DNA of 64,000 nt from Candidatus Tectomicrobia bacterium (GCA_016192135.1 JACPUR010000035.1:124001-188000); one strand, 5' to 3'. Shown: positions 25,408 to 36,491, counted from the first letter of the stretch. A program made the numbers and translations. Notes: a model not told the origin generated them from the letters alone.

Positions 25408-25763
25408 GCAGTGGGTCAATTTGGCCTTTTCCCCGTTTCGCGCGGCCACGTTTCCCTCACCCCCATCCCCTCTCCGCCCTCTCGAACCGGCAGGCCGGTT
25501 CGGGGACCCGAAAAGACGGGGAGAGGGGCGCCGATGCCGCAAAAGCCGATGCCCCGGATGAAGGGGCCGCTTCTCCCTCTCCCTCCGGGAGAGGGCCGGG
25601 GTGAGGGAGAGCCGGGGGCGGGGGCGCAATCGAAGGCATCGTTGTCTGTCTTGTAAGCTGACCGGCAATTGACAATTTTCCAATGGGTTGGTAGAAGACT
25701 CCCCTTTCCCGGGGACCCAGGACGGCCCGGGGCCAACGGCGCAACGGGCGGGAGAGCCTTGTT
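25408..25763. other. 356-bp intergenic region before rplU, filled by repeats
   Basis: No gene is supported. It holds an AACCGGC-type palindrome (25483-25502), two parts of the CCCTCTCCC/GGGTGAGGG repeat (25454 onward and 25575-25607) and, nearest rplU, a lower-GC stretch (25640-25690) that may contain the ribosomal-protein operon promoter. No clear -35/-10 pair is evident to me. Confidence 0.6.
25454..25607. repeat. REP-like repeat (CCCTCTCCC / GGGTGAGGG family), copy 3, with AACCGGC repeat inside
   Basis: CCCTCACCCCC at 25454 faces CCCTCTCCC-TCC-GGGAGAGGG (25575-25595) plus CCGGGGTGAGGG, so the tails point outward here, unlike copies 1 and 2. Between them lies CGAACCGGC-AG-GCCGGTTCG (25483-25502) followed by GGGGACCCGAAAA, the second copy of the repeat at 16695. 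Two repeat families are therefore nested. Confidence 0.75.
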
Positions 25764-26078
25764 ATGTATGCGGTTGTAGAGACCGGCGGCAAGCAGGTGC
25801 GGGTCCAGGCGGGCGACCTCCTCACGGTCGAGCGCCTGGTCGGCGAGGTGGGTGAGACGGTGGACCTGGACCGGGTCCACCTCATCGTGGACGGCGGCCG
25901 CATCGTGGCCGACCCCGGCTCCCTCAAGACGGCGAAGGTCCGGGCCGTCATCAAGGGCCACGGGCGGGACCGCAAGGTGATCGCCTTCCGGTACAAGAAG
26001 CGCAAGAACATCCGCGTGAAGCGCGGCCACCGGCAGCCCTTCACCCAGATCCAGGTGACGGAGATACTCGGTTCCTAG
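25764..26078 (+). CDS. rplU: 50S ribosomal protein L21
   Basis: L21 binds 23S rRNA near L20. The 104-residue protein starts MYAVVETGGKQVRVQAGDLLTVERL and has the conserved VRAVIKGHGRDRKVIAFRYKKRKNIRVKRGHRQPFTQIQVTEI C-terminal signature. Length is standard. It begins the rplU-rpmA-obgE cluster; rpmA starts 16 bp after its stop. Confidence 0.97.
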   Translation: MYAVVETGGKQVRVQAGDLLTVERLVGEVGETVDLDRVHLIVDGGRIVADPGSLKTAKVRAVIKGHGRDRKVIAFRYKKRKNIRVKRGHRQPFTQIQVTEILGS

Positions 26079-26094
26079 GGGGCGGGAGTGATCC

Positions 26095-27431
<1,337 letters not shown>

Positions 27432-27511
27432 TGGTGGGCCGGCTTGCCCTTCACCCCGCGCCTCCTCTGCCGGCCCTTGTGCGTCAAGGAACCGTATGCC
27501 TAGCTGTTTTT

Positions 27512-27608
27512 CCCTCCCCCTCCGAGGGAGGGTAGGGAGGGGGGAAAAGGCTCGCGGCGGCTTTCATTCTCCCTCCCCCCTGCCCCCCTCTCGGAGGGAG
27601 GGGGGAAA
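27512..27608. repeat. Paired REP-like repeat (CCCTCTCCC / GGGTGAGGG family), copy 4 (divergent)
   Basis: CCCTCCCCCTCCGAGGGAGGG then TAGGGAGGGGGG (27512-27544), a spacer, and the inverted unit CCCTCCCCCCTGCC with CCCTCTCGGAGGGAGGGGGG (27571-27605). It is more degenerate than copies 1 and 2 but has the same order. It fills the obgE/proB gap. Confidence 0.7.
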
Positions 27609-27694
27609 ACGCGGTTGCTCTCCTGGAGGGAACGCCGCGCTCGGAACGACGGCGGAATTGCCGGGTTGATCCGTTATCGGAGGGCTGAGCCGCT

Positions 27695-28843
27695 TTGAAC
27701 ACGACTCCACCGGGCAAGCGAACCGAGCCCGCCCTGGCCAGCCGCCGGGTGGTGATCAAGGTCGGGAGCTCCGTCCTCACGGCCCCGGACGAGGAGGGCG
27801 TGAACCGCCGCGTGCTCGGGCGCATCGCCTCCCAGGTGGCCGCGCTCCGCCGCGCCGGGCGGGAAGTGGTGCTGGTTTCCTCCGGCGCCATCGCGGCCGG
27901 CTCGAAGCGCCTGGGCATCCAGGGCGCCCCCAAGGGGATGCCCCAGCGCCAGGCGGCCGCCGCGGTCGGCCAGCCCATCCTGATGGAGGCCTACGGGCGG
28001 GCCTTCCGGCGCCTGGGGCTCGAGACGGCCCAGCTCCTCCTCACCCACGCCGACCTCGACGCGCGGTCCCGCTTCCTGAACGCCTGCAACACCTTCGAGG
28101 CGCTCCTGGCCCGGGGGGTGCTCCCCATCGTGAACGAGAACGACACGGTCTCGGTCGAGGAGATCCGCTTCGGGGACAACGACACCCTCGCCGCTCTCGT
28201 CGCCCAGATGATGCGGGCGGGGCTGGTGGTCATCCTCTCGGACGTCGAGGGCCTCTACGACGCCGACCCCCGGCGCGATCCCTCGGCCCGGCTCATCCGC
28301 CGGGTGGAGGGGCTGCCCCCCGAGGTGGCCGAGAAGGCGGGCGTCAGCGCCAACCCCCTGGCCCACGGGGGGATGCTCACCAAGGTCCGGGCCGTGAAGG
28401 TGCTGAACCGGATGGGCATCGCCACCCTCATCGTGCGGGGGAGGGCTCCCAACATCCTCCTCCGCGCCCTCGAGCGGGGGGAGGAGGGCACCCTCTTCGT
28501 CCCGAACGGCGCCCCGCTGAAGGCCCGGAAGGGCTGGATCGGGACGGCCGTCATCCCGCGCGGGTGGATCGGGCTGGACGCCGGGGCGGTCAAGGCCATC
28601 GCCGAGGGGGGCCGGAGCCTCCTGCCCAAGGGCATCGCCGGCGTGGGGGGGGACTTCCGGTTCGGCGACGTGGTCGAGCTGCGCGATCCCAAGGGGAGGG
28701 CCGTGGCCCGGGGGCTGTCCAACTATGGCGCCGAGGAGGTGGCCCGCATCGCGGGCAGGCACACGGGCGAGATCGCGGAGATCCTCGGCGGCAAGCACTA
28801 CGACGAGGTGATCCACCGCAACAATCTGGTACTCTTGGACTGA
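27695..28843 (+). CDS. proB: Glutamate 5-kinase
   Basis: ProB phosphorylates glutamate in the first step of proline synthesis. The 382-residue protein has an amino-acid-kinase domain (RRVVIKVGSSVLTA; LVSSGAIAAG; IVNENDTVSVEEIRFGDNDTLAALVA; LLSDVEGLYDADP-like) and a C-terminal PUA domain (from about residue 285, VGGDFRFGDVVELRDPKGRAVARGLSNYGAEEVARIAG). The start is TTG 27695 with GGAGGG 10 nt upstream; no ATG is better placed. proA is not adjacent. Confidence 0.94.
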   Translation: MNTTPPGKRTEPALASRRVVIKVGSSVLTAPDEEGVNRRVLGRIASQVAALRRAGREVVLVSSGAIAAGSKRLGIQGAPKGMPQRQAAAAVGQPILMEAYGRAFRRLGLETAQLLLTHADLDARSRFLNACNTFEALLARGVLPIVNENDTVSVEEIRFGDNDTLAALVAQMMRAGLVVILSDVEGLYDADPRRDPSARLIRRVEGLPPEVAEKAGVSANPLAHGGMLTKVRAVKVLNRMGIATLIVRGRAPNILLRALERGEEGTLFVPNGAPLKARKGWIGTAVIPRGWIGLDAGAVKAIAEGGRSLLPKGIAGVGGDFRFGDVVELRDPKGRAVARGLSNYGAEEVARIAGRHTGEIAEILGGKHYDEVIHRNNLVLLD

Positions 28844-28870
28844 GGGCGGCCCGCCGCCAGCGGAGGGCAA

Positions 28871-29548
28871 TTGCGGATCGGCATCCAGGGAGGCACCTTC
28901 AATCCCATCCACTGCGGCCATCTCCGGTCGGCGGAGGAGGTCCGCGAAGCCCTCGGCCTGGATCAAATCCGCTTCATCCCTTCCGCCCAGCCGCCCCACA
29001 AGGCCGGCGAGGAGATGGCCCCCGCCCGGGACCGGCTGGAGATGGTGCGCCTGGCGGTCGAGGGGCACCCCGGCTTCGTCTGCGACCCCCTGGAGGCGGA
29101 GCGGGGAGGCCCCTCCTACACCGTGGACACGCTCGAGGCCCTGGCCGAGGGGCCCTGCCGGGGCCACGAGACGGTCTTCATCATCGGGGCCGACGCCTTC
29201 CGCGAGGTCCACACCTGGAGCCGCCCCTCCCGGTTCCTGCGGATGACCCATCTGGCCGTGACCCTCCGGGGGGAGCAGCGGGCGGAGGAGGTGCTCCGGG
29301 CGGTGGAGCGGGAGATGCGGCCGCTGGACCCGGACCTGAGCTTCGAGTTCATTGGAGATAACCAGGCAAAAGTATCTGATTCTAGGCATGTTATCCACTT
29401 CGTTCAGATTTCCAACCTGGACATCTCCGCGACCCAGATCCGGCGCCTAATTCGATCCGGAAGGTCCGTGCGGTATTTATTGCCTCGGGAAGTGGAACTT
29501 TTTATAATTCGCCGCCAGCTGTACGGGGGGATACTTGACGCCCGGTGA
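28871..29548 (+). CDS. nadD: Nicotinate-nucleotide adenylyltransferase
   Basis: NadD adenylates nicotinate mononucleotide in NAD synthesis. The 225-residue protein shows GGTFNPIHCGHL with the HxGH nucleotidyltransferase motif at 14-17, FIPSAQPPHK, and the C-terminal ISATQIRRLIRSG motif. Start TTG 28871 follows GGAGGGCAA. The last third of the gene is noticeably more AT-rich than its surroundings and contains a TTATCCACT sequence by coincidence. It overlaps rsfS by 14 bp. Confidence 0.94.
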   Translation: MRIGIQGGTFNPIHCGHLRSAEEVREALGLDQIRFIPSAQPPHKAGEEMAPARDRLEMVRLAVEGHPGFVCDPLEAERGGPSYTVDTLEALAEGPCRGHETVFIIGADAFREVHTWSRPSRFLRMTHLAVTLRGEQRAEEVLRAVEREMRPLDPDLSFEFIGDNQAKVSDSRHVIHFVQISNLDISATQIRRLIRSGRSVRYLLPREVELFIIRRQLYGGILDAR

Positions 29549-29924
29549 TGCCGAAAGAGGGGTTGCCCCCATCGATTCCTTGACCCACCGCCTCCGGCGG
29601 ATGTCCGAATCCGCCGAGTCCAAGTTGGCCCGTGACGTGGTTGCCATCGACCTGCGAGCCCAGGCGGCCGAGGTGGACGCGTTTCTCATCTGCCACGGGA
29701 CCAACCCCCGGCACGTGAAGGCGATCGCCGAGGCGGTGGAAGATAGGCTGAGAGAGATGGGGGAGTCGTTTTTCATCGAGGGCATGAACGAGGCCAGCTG
29801 GGTCCTCATCGACTGCGGCGACGTGGCCATCCACATCTTCCAGGAGAAAACGCGGCGGTTCTACCGGCTCGAGGAACTCTGGTCCCACGCGCCGCTCCTG
29901 GAGATGGCCGCGTCCGGCGGATGA
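29535..29924 (+). CDS. rsfS: Ribosomal silencing factor RsfS
   Basis: RsfS binds L14 and blocks 30S/50S joining in starvation. The 129-residue protein contains the DUF143 core: AIDLRAQAAEVDAFLICHGTNPRHVKAIAEAVEDRL, then EGMNEASWVLIDCGDVAIHIFQEKTRRFYRLEELW. TTG 29535 is inside the end of nadD. The later ATG 29601 would remove the first helix (DSLTHRLRRMSESAESK), so the longer form is preferred. nadD-rsfS is the usual pair. Confidence 0.92.
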   Translation: MTPGDAERGVAPIDSLTHRLRRMSESAESKLARDVVAIDLRAQAAEVDAFLICHGTNPRHVKAIAEAVEDRLREMGESFFIEGMNEASWVLIDCGDVAIHIFQEKTRRFYRLEELWSHAPLLEMAASGG

Positions 29925-29949
29925 AGCCCTGCCGAAACGGGAGGCACAT

Positions 29950-30318
29950 GTGAAGCACCTGACGAAAGAGCAGATCGAGATTCTCAAGCGGAGGCTCCTG
30001 GAGGTCCGCCGCGAGATTCTGGGGGATGTCGAGAAGAGCAAGCGCCACAGCAAGGAGACCGGCGACGACGGGACGCAGGACATCGCCGACATGGCCGCCG
30101 ACACCTACTCCCGCCAAGTGCTGATGGACCTCGGCGAGCGCGAGCGCGAGCGCCTGCGCGAGGTGGACGCCGCCTTCAAGCGGATCGATGACGGGAGCTA
30201 CGGCCTCTGCGAGGAGACGGACGAGCCCATCCCCTTCTCGCGGCTGGAGGCCATCCCGTACACGCGCTACACGGTCACGGCCCAGAACGAGATCGAGCGC
30301 CGGAGCAAGGGGGCATGA
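29950..30318 (+). CDS. DksA/TraR-family protein lacking most zinc-finger cysteines
   Basis: A 122-residue DksA-like regulator that would insert a coiled-coil into the RNA polymerase secondary channel. The coiled-coil spans about 5-75, with an acidic tip around DDGTQDIADMAAD. The globular end reads YGLCEETDEPIPFSRLEAIPYTRYTVTAQNE. Only C87 of the four zinc cysteines remains, as in cysteine-poor DksA paralogues thought to fold without zinc. Start GTG 29950 has GGGAGGCACAT upstream. It lies 25 bp after rsfS. Confidence 0.88.
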   Translation: MKHLTKEQIEILKRRLLEVRREILGDVEKSKRHSKETGDDGTQDIADMAADTYSRQVLMDLGERERERLREVDAAFKRIDDGSYGLCEETDEPIPFSRLEAIPYTRYTVTAQNEIERRSKGA

Positions 30319-30337
30319 GCCCCGGCCGGGGGAGCCC

Positions 30338-31633
30338 ATGAAGCTGCGCCAGTTCGTCGCCCTCGCGATCCCCCTCCTGCTGGCGCTCTACCTCCTCCAC
30401 TACAACCGCGAGTTCGCCGTCCTCCGCTTCTCCGACCAATTCTCCGTCCGGCTCCCCCTGGCGATGCTGCTCCTCGGCTCCGCCCTCATCGGGGCGCTCG
30501 TCGCCGCCGTGCTCGGATGGGGCGCTGCGGCCGTCAAGGCGGTCTCGGCGTGGCGGGAGCGCCGCGAGACCCGGCGGAAGGAGCGCGCCCGGGAAGCCCT
30601 CGCGCGGGCCCAGGCCCACCGGAGCCGGGGCAGGCGCCGGCGGGCGCTGCGGCTGGCCCGCAGGGCCATCCGCCTGGACCCGCGCCTTCCCTCGGCGCTC
30701 GCCCTGGCCGCGGACCTGGCCGCCGAGTCCGGGAACCTGGACGAGGCCATCCGCTGGAACTCCCGGCTGCAGGCCCTGTGGCCGGACTCGCCGGACGCCG
30801 CCCTCCGGCTCTCGGAGAACCTGGAGGCCCTGGGCCGGAAGGCGGAGGCGGAGCGGATGCTGACCCGCTCGGAGGGGAACGGGAAGGGCCATCCGGCCGT
30901 CGTCCGCAGGCTGCGCGACCTCCTCGCCGAGTCGGGCCGGTGGGAGGAGGCGGTTCAGGCCGCGGAGAGGCTCTACCGCATGGAGGGGAAGGCCAGCGAG
31001 GAGGACGCCCGGCGGACCGCGGAAATCTACCTCGCCGCGGCGGAGGGCAGGCTCGCCCGGCCGGACGCCTGGGGGGCCGTCTCCCTGCTGGAGGAGGCGG
31101 TCCGGCGGTGCCCGGCCTCGCGCGAGCCGCGCCTGCGCCTCGGGGACGCCTACCTGGCGGCGGGCAAGCCCAAGCGGGCGGTCCGGGCCTGGGAGGCGGG
31201 TTACCGGGAGGTGAAGGGTGTCGAGTTCCTCCGCCGGATCGTGGGGGCCCACGCCCCGCTGGATTCGGAGAGCGCCCTGCGCCAGGCCGCCTCCCATCTC
31301 GTTTCCATGGCCGATTCCCGGTGCGGCGACCCGGCCCCCTGGATGATGGCCTCCGCCCTTCTGATGGAGGCGGGCCGGACGGGCGAGGCCGTCCGCTGGC
31401 TCGAGGAGGCGGCCGCCTGCATCCCCGCCGCGGCGGGGGGGGAGACCGGCTGGCTGGGCCTGGCGGTCCGGCTGATGGAGGCGCGCGCCAAGCTCGAGGC
31501 GGGCGACCGGCTGGCCGCCGAGAACGACTTCCGGCGGGTGGCCCAGGAGGCGGGATGGTTCCTGCTGGGCGAGACGCCCTCGGGTGCCATCGTCAAGCGG
31601 TTCGAGGCCGTCGCCCCGAGGGGCTTCGCGTGA
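30338..31633 (+). CDS. LapA-like membrane domain fused to TPR repeats (LapB-like)
   Basis: A 431-residue protein. Residues 1-62 form two membrane segments resembling LapA (MKLRQFVALAIPLLLALYLLHYNREFAVLRFSDQFSV... LLLGSALIGALVAAVLG). An Arg-rich cytoplasmic stretch and several TPR units follow (about 85-400, e.g. ALALAADLAAESGNLDEAIRWNSRLQALWPDSPDAAL). In E. coli, LapA and LapB are separate neighbours that control LpxC and LPS assembly. Here the two parts appear fused, and LapB's C-terminal rubredoxin-like CxxC pairs are absent. ATG 30338 has GGGGGAG upstream. Confidence 0.75.
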   Translation: MKLRQFVALAIPLLLALYLLHYNREFAVLRFSDQFSVRLPLAMLLLGSALIGALVAAVLGWGAAAVKAVSAWRERRETRRKERAREALARAQAHRSRGRRRRALRLARRAIRLDPRLPSALALAADLAAESGNLDEAIRWNSRLQALWPDSPDAALRLSENLEALGRKAEAERMLTRSEGNGKGHPAVVRRLRDLLAESGRWEEAVQAAERLYRMEGKASEEDARRTAEIYLAAAEGRLARPDAWGAVSLLEEAVRRCPASREPRLRLGDAYLAAGKPKRAVRAWEAGYREVKGVEFLRRIVGAHAPLDSESALRQAASHLVSMADSRCGDPAPWMMASALLMEAGRTGEAVRWLEEAAACIPAAAGGETGWLGLAVRLMEARAKLEAGDRLAAENDFRRVAQEAGWFLLGETPSGAIVKRFEAVAPRGFA

Positions 31634-32139
31634 GAGGCGCCCAGGGGGTCTTGGGCCGGAGGGAGGCCGGGTCCGTCCTCGTGGGCGCGCTCCTGCTGGC
31701 AGCCCTTCTGGTGGGCGGCATGGGCGGGGACGCCCTCTCGGCCCGGCCGGAATGCCCCCGCGGCACGACCGCCGTCGAGGACGTGGCCACGGGCGCCGTG
31801 AGGTGCGAGCGGGAGGACTCCCTCGACACCCGTGAGGCGGGCCCTGCGCCGCTTCCTCCGGCCGAGCCGCCGCCGGCGCCCGCCGCGCCGGAGTCCCCGG
31901 GGGCTCCCGCCGCGCCGGGCGCGCCTCAGGCCCCGCGCCGGATTCCGGGCGCTCAGGCCGACTGCGGGCTCGCCCGGTGGGGCTGCGAGGAGGCGTGCGG
32001 CCGCAAGCATCTCGCGGAGTCGCAGGCGCCGGGCTCCGCCGCGGCCCAGCGCGCCGCGGTGGCCTACGGCGCCTGCCTGAGGGTGTGCGGCCAGGAGTTC
32101 CAGTGCGAGCCTCGCCTGCCGGAGACGCCCATCCGGTAG
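31630..32139 (+). CDS. Small secreted Cys-rich protein of unknown function
   Basis: A 169-residue protein I do not recognise. A hydrophobic segment near residues 14-34 (SVLVGALLLAALLVGGMGGDALSA) looks like a signal peptide or anchor. A Pro/Ala-rich linker (about 75-105) follows. The C-terminal part carries six cysteines spaced C-x7-C-x3-C and C-x3-C-x5-C, which could form a disulfide-bonded helical hairpin. Two more cysteines lie before the linker. GTG 31630 overlaps the preceding stop as GTGA, so it is translationally coupled to the LapA-TPR gene and may act in the envelope with it. Confidence 0.65.
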   Translation: MRGAQGVLGRREAGSVLVGALLLAALLVGGMGGDALSARPECPRGTTAVEDVATGAVRCEREDSLDTREAGPAPLPPAEPPPAPAAPESPGAPAAPGAPQAPRRIPGAQADCGLARWGCEEACGRKHLAESQAPGSAAAQRAAVAYGACLRVCGQEFQCEPRLPETPIR

Positions 32140-32248
32140 GCCAAGCGCGCGCTGTGCTTGACTTTGCGGGGCGTCCCGAATAGGGTATCCGCCACACGCT
32201 GCCCATCCTCCGGCGCGGGACGATCCGCCCCCCGCGGGAGCCCTCGAG

Positions 32249-32707
32249 ATGAAGCCCATCGCCCTCGCGTCGGACCATGCCGGCTTCCAGGCCAAGGAAG
32301 CCGTGAAGGCGGTCCTGCGCGAGCTGGGCATCCCCTTCCGCGACTACGGCACGCACAGCGAGGACTCTTGCGACTATCCCGACTTCGCCGCCCAGGCGGC
32401 CCGGGCGGTGAGCGAGGGGGAGTCGGAGCGGGCCATCCTCGCCTGCGGGTCCGGCACCGGGATGGCCATGGTCGCCAACAAGTTCCCCGGCGTGCGGGCC
32501 GCGGCCTGCCACGACGAGTGGTGCGCCCGGATGAGCCGCATGCACAACGACGCGAACGTGCTGGCCCTGGGGGGCCGCGTCCTCGGCGCGGAGGCGGTCC
32601 AGCAGATGGTCCGTCTCTGGCTGGACACGCCCTTCGAGGGCGGGCGCCATTCGCGCCGCGTCGCGAAGATCGCCGACTTGGAGCGCTGTCACGAAGCCAA
32701 GCCCTGA
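32249..32707 (+). CDS. rpiB: Ribose 5-phosphate isomerase B
   Basis: RpiB interconverts ribose 5-phosphate and ribulose 5-phosphate. The 152-residue protein has ALASDHAGFQAKE, catalytic Cys66 in ILACGSGTGMAMVANKFPGVRAA, and the phosphate-site RMSRMHNDANVLALGGRV. Length is standard. ATG 32249 follows GGGAGCCCTCGAG. It is followed closely by nrdR. Confidence 0.94.
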   Translation: MKPIALASDHAGFQAKEAVKAVLRELGIPFRDYGTHSEDSCDYPDFAAQAARAVSEGESERAILACGSGTGMAMVANKFPGVRAAACHDEWCARMSRMHNDANVLALGGRVLGAEAVQQMVRLWLDTPFEGGRHSRRVAKIADLERCHEAKP

Positions 32708-32731
32708 ACCGACCGCCCCGGACGGTTCCGC

Positions 32732-33199
32732 ATGAAATGCCCGATCTGCTCGCATCCGGATAGCCGGGTCGTCGACAGCAGGATGACGAAGGAAGGCAAC
32801 GCCATCCGCCGCAGGAGAGAGTGCGAGTCCTGCGGCCACCGCTTCACCACCTACGAGCGCCCCGAAGTCTCGTTTCCCCTGATCATCAAAAAGGATGGCA
32901 GCCGCGTCCCCTACGAGCGCGAGAAGATCCGCGCCGGGATCGCGAAGGCCCTGGAGAAGCGCCCGGTCCCGGCCGAGGAGCAGGAGGCCATCGTGGACCG
33001 GGTGGAGCGCTTCATCCTGGACGCCGGCGAGAAGGAGGTCACGACCTCCGCCATCGGGGAGAAGGTGATGGAGGAGCTGCGCGAGACCGATCAGGTCGCC
33101 TACGTGCGCTTCGCCTCGGTCTACCGCTCCTTCGGCGCCGTGCGGGACTTCGAGGAAGAGCTCCAGCGCCTCACGGGCAAGAAAGAGCGCCAGGCCTGA
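32732..33199 (+). CDS. nrdR: Transcriptional repressor NrdR
   Basis: NrdR represses ribonucleotide reductase genes according to (d)ATP levels. The 155-residue protein has a zinc ribbon (C3, C6, C31, C34, in [17 protein letters not shown] and [13 protein letters not shown]). An ATP-cone domain follows at about 46-136 ([29 protein letters not shown]). Length is normal. It starts 24 bp after rpiB; no nrd genes are in the window. Confidence 0.96.
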   Translation: MKCPICSHPDSRVVDSRMTKEGNAIRRRRECESCGHRFTTYERPEVSFPLIIKKDGSRVPYEREKIRAGIAKALEKRPVPAEEQEAIVDRVERFILDAGEKEVTTSAIGEKVMEELRETDQVAYVRFASVYRSFGAVRDFEEELQRLTGKKERQA

Positions 33200-33229
33200 G
33201 CTTCATCCCCCCCTTTCCCGGGGGGAGCC

Positions 33230-34441
33230 TCATTCGCTGAGCGTCTCGCCCTCGGGCTCGCGGCCTTCGTGGGACGCGCCCGAGGCGAAGAGGCGCCCGA
33301 TCTCCTCCGGCGAGAAGCCGGCCTCCTCCAGCACCTCCCTCGAATGCTGGCCCAGCCCGGGCGCGGGCCGGAGCCGCCTGGGCCCGGCGCCCGGGAACCG
33401 GGCGGGGAGCCTGAGCGCGGGGTGGGTCCCGCCGGCCGGGTGAGGGGGCTCGATCACCAGGTCGCGGGCTTGCACCTGGGGGTGGCTGAAAACCTCCTCC
33501 ACCTCCAGCACCGGGCTGACGCACACCTCCTCGCCCTCGAAGAGGGCGAGCCACTCCTCCAGGGCCCGCTTCCGGAAGGTGTCCTCCAGGGCGGCGATCA
33601 CCCCCCGCCGGCGCTCCCCCCTCGCCGAGAGATCCCCCTCGAACTCCTCCCGGCCGATGAGGCGGCAGAGGTTCTTCCAGAACTTGGGCTCCGAGCAGGC
33701 GAGGGCGAGCCAGCGGCCGTCCGCCGTGGGGTAGAGGCGGTAGCCGGGGCGGCGGCCGTTGTGGCGCGTGGTCTCTCTCCCTCCCGGGGTGCCGCACGAG
33801 AGGAAGTACTGGGCGTGGTGGGCCAGGAAGCCCACCGCCGTGTCCAGCATGGCCACGTCGATGAACTGCCCCCGCCCGGTCCGCTCCGCCTGGCGCAGGG
33901 CCGCCACGACGGAGAAGGCGGCCCACATCCCCGAGCCGAGGTCGGCGAAGGGGGTGCCCGGGATGTAGGGCGGCCCCCCCGCGGGGCCGGTGAGCCCGAC
34001 CGTCCCTCCCATCGCCTCGAAGTTCAGGTCGTGCCCGGGCGCCTGGGCGAGGGGGCCGTCCTGGCCGTAGCCGGTGATGGCGCAATAGACGAGCCGGGGG
34101 TTCTCCCGGGAGAGCCGGGCGTAGCCCACCCCCAGGCGGTCGAGGACTCCGGGCCGGAAGCTCTCGACGAGGACATGGGCTCCCTTCACCAGGCGGAAGA
34201 GGGCGTCCACCCCCTCCGGGCGCTTGAGGTCGAGGGCCAGGCTGCGCTTGTTGAGGTTGCAGTAGAGGTGGAAGGCGGAGGCGCCCCGGACGTCCAGGGG
34301 GGCCGCCATGCGCCCGTAGTCGCCCCGGACGGGGTCCTCCACCTTCACGACGTCGGCCCCGAGGTGGGCGAGCATGAGGGTGCATTGCCCGCCGGGAAGG
34401 AGCCGGGTCAGGTCGAGCACCCGCACGCCGGAGAGCGGCAT
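33230..34441 (-). CDS. CaiB/BaiF (class III) CoA transferase family protein
   Basis: A 403-residue family III CoA transferase or racemase. It opens PLSGVRVLDLTRLLPGGQCTLMLAHLGADVVKVEDPVRGD. RSLALDLKRPEG, PGHDLNFEAMGG (H137, D138) and PFADLGSGMW (D167) follow. The His/Asp pair matches the catalytic dyad of alpha-methylacyl-CoA racemase. That makes racemase activity as plausible as CoA transfer. ATG 34441 follows GGAGGACTCCCG; the upstream extension has no support. Convergent with nrdR. Confidence 0.9.
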   Translation of the reverse strand: MPLSGVRVLDLTRLLPGGQCTLMLAHLGADVVKVEDPVRGDYGRMAAPLDVRGASAFHLYCNLNKRSLALDLKRPEGVDALFRLVKGAHVLVESFRPGVLDRLGVGYARLSRENPRLVYCAITGYGQDGPLAQAPGHDLNFEAMGGTVGLTGPAGGPPYIPGTPFADLGSGMWAAFSVVAALRQAERTGRGQFIDVAMLDTAVGFLAHHAQYFLSCGTPGGRETTRHNGRRPGYRLYPTADGRWLALACSEPKFWKNLCRLIGREEFEGDLSARGERRRGVIAALEDTFRKRALEEWLALFEGEEVCVSPVLEVEEVFSHPQVQARDLVIEPPHPAGGTHPALRLPARFPGAGPRRLRPAPGLGQHSREVLEEAGFSPEEIGRLFASGASHEGREPEGETLSE

Positions 34442-36199
<1,758 letters not shown>

Positions 36200-36212
36200 C
36201 GTCACCTTCGAC

Positions 36213-36242
36213 GCCGCCGGTGCGGCCGGCCGCACCGGCGGC
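36213..36242. terminator. 30-bp perfect palindrome downstream of eno
   Basis: GCCGCCGGTGCGGCC (36213-36227) is followed immediately by its exact reverse complement (36228-36242). It sits between the convergent eno and 36303 genes. It would form a very stable hairpin in transcripts from either side, but there is no T-tract, so it may work as a Rho-independent-like pause or mRNA 3'-end stabiliser rather than a classic terminator. Confidence 0.5.
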
Positions 36243-36302
36243 GCCTACAGCTCGCGGGGCGCGCTTCCCTGCGACTGGCGGAGATTCCCCGAGCTGTGGT
36301 TC

Positions 36303-36491
36303 TTAGGCGGCGGTGAGCTCGTTCCGGGCCGACATCGACCGGAGCGCGCCTTCGGTCACGATGCCCATGCAATCGGGGCAGCAGCCGGAGAGGACGGGGA
36401 TGGACCGGCCCTTCGGCACCTCGGTCCGGGCCGAGGCGAGCTCCTTGCCCTCCACCAGGATCTCCGAGCACATCCAGCACTGAATCGCCAC
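36303..36491 (-). CDS. Small CxxC putative zinc-binding protein
   Basis: A 62-residue protein with Cys pairs CWMC (5-8) and CCPDC (37-41), spaced as in a small zinc-ribbon. GTG 36491 has GAGGAG with 7-nt spacing, which supports real translation. The C-terminal pair in a CCPDCMG context resembles the HGICPDC-type domain often attached to signalling proteins, and the gene at 38955 is a longer relative in style. Function unknown. It lies 159 bp after the FG-GAP gene on the same strand. Confidence 0.6.
   Translation of the reverse strand: MAIQCWMCSEILVEGKELASARTEVPKGRSIPVLSGCCPDCMGIVTEGALRSMSARNELTAA

Noticed and set aside
29389-29397. TTATCCACT resembling a DnaA box
   Set aside because: It lies within the nadD coding sequence, is isolated and has a mismatch at the last base, so it was not counted as a site; it is kept as a caution for the 4811-5010 cluster.
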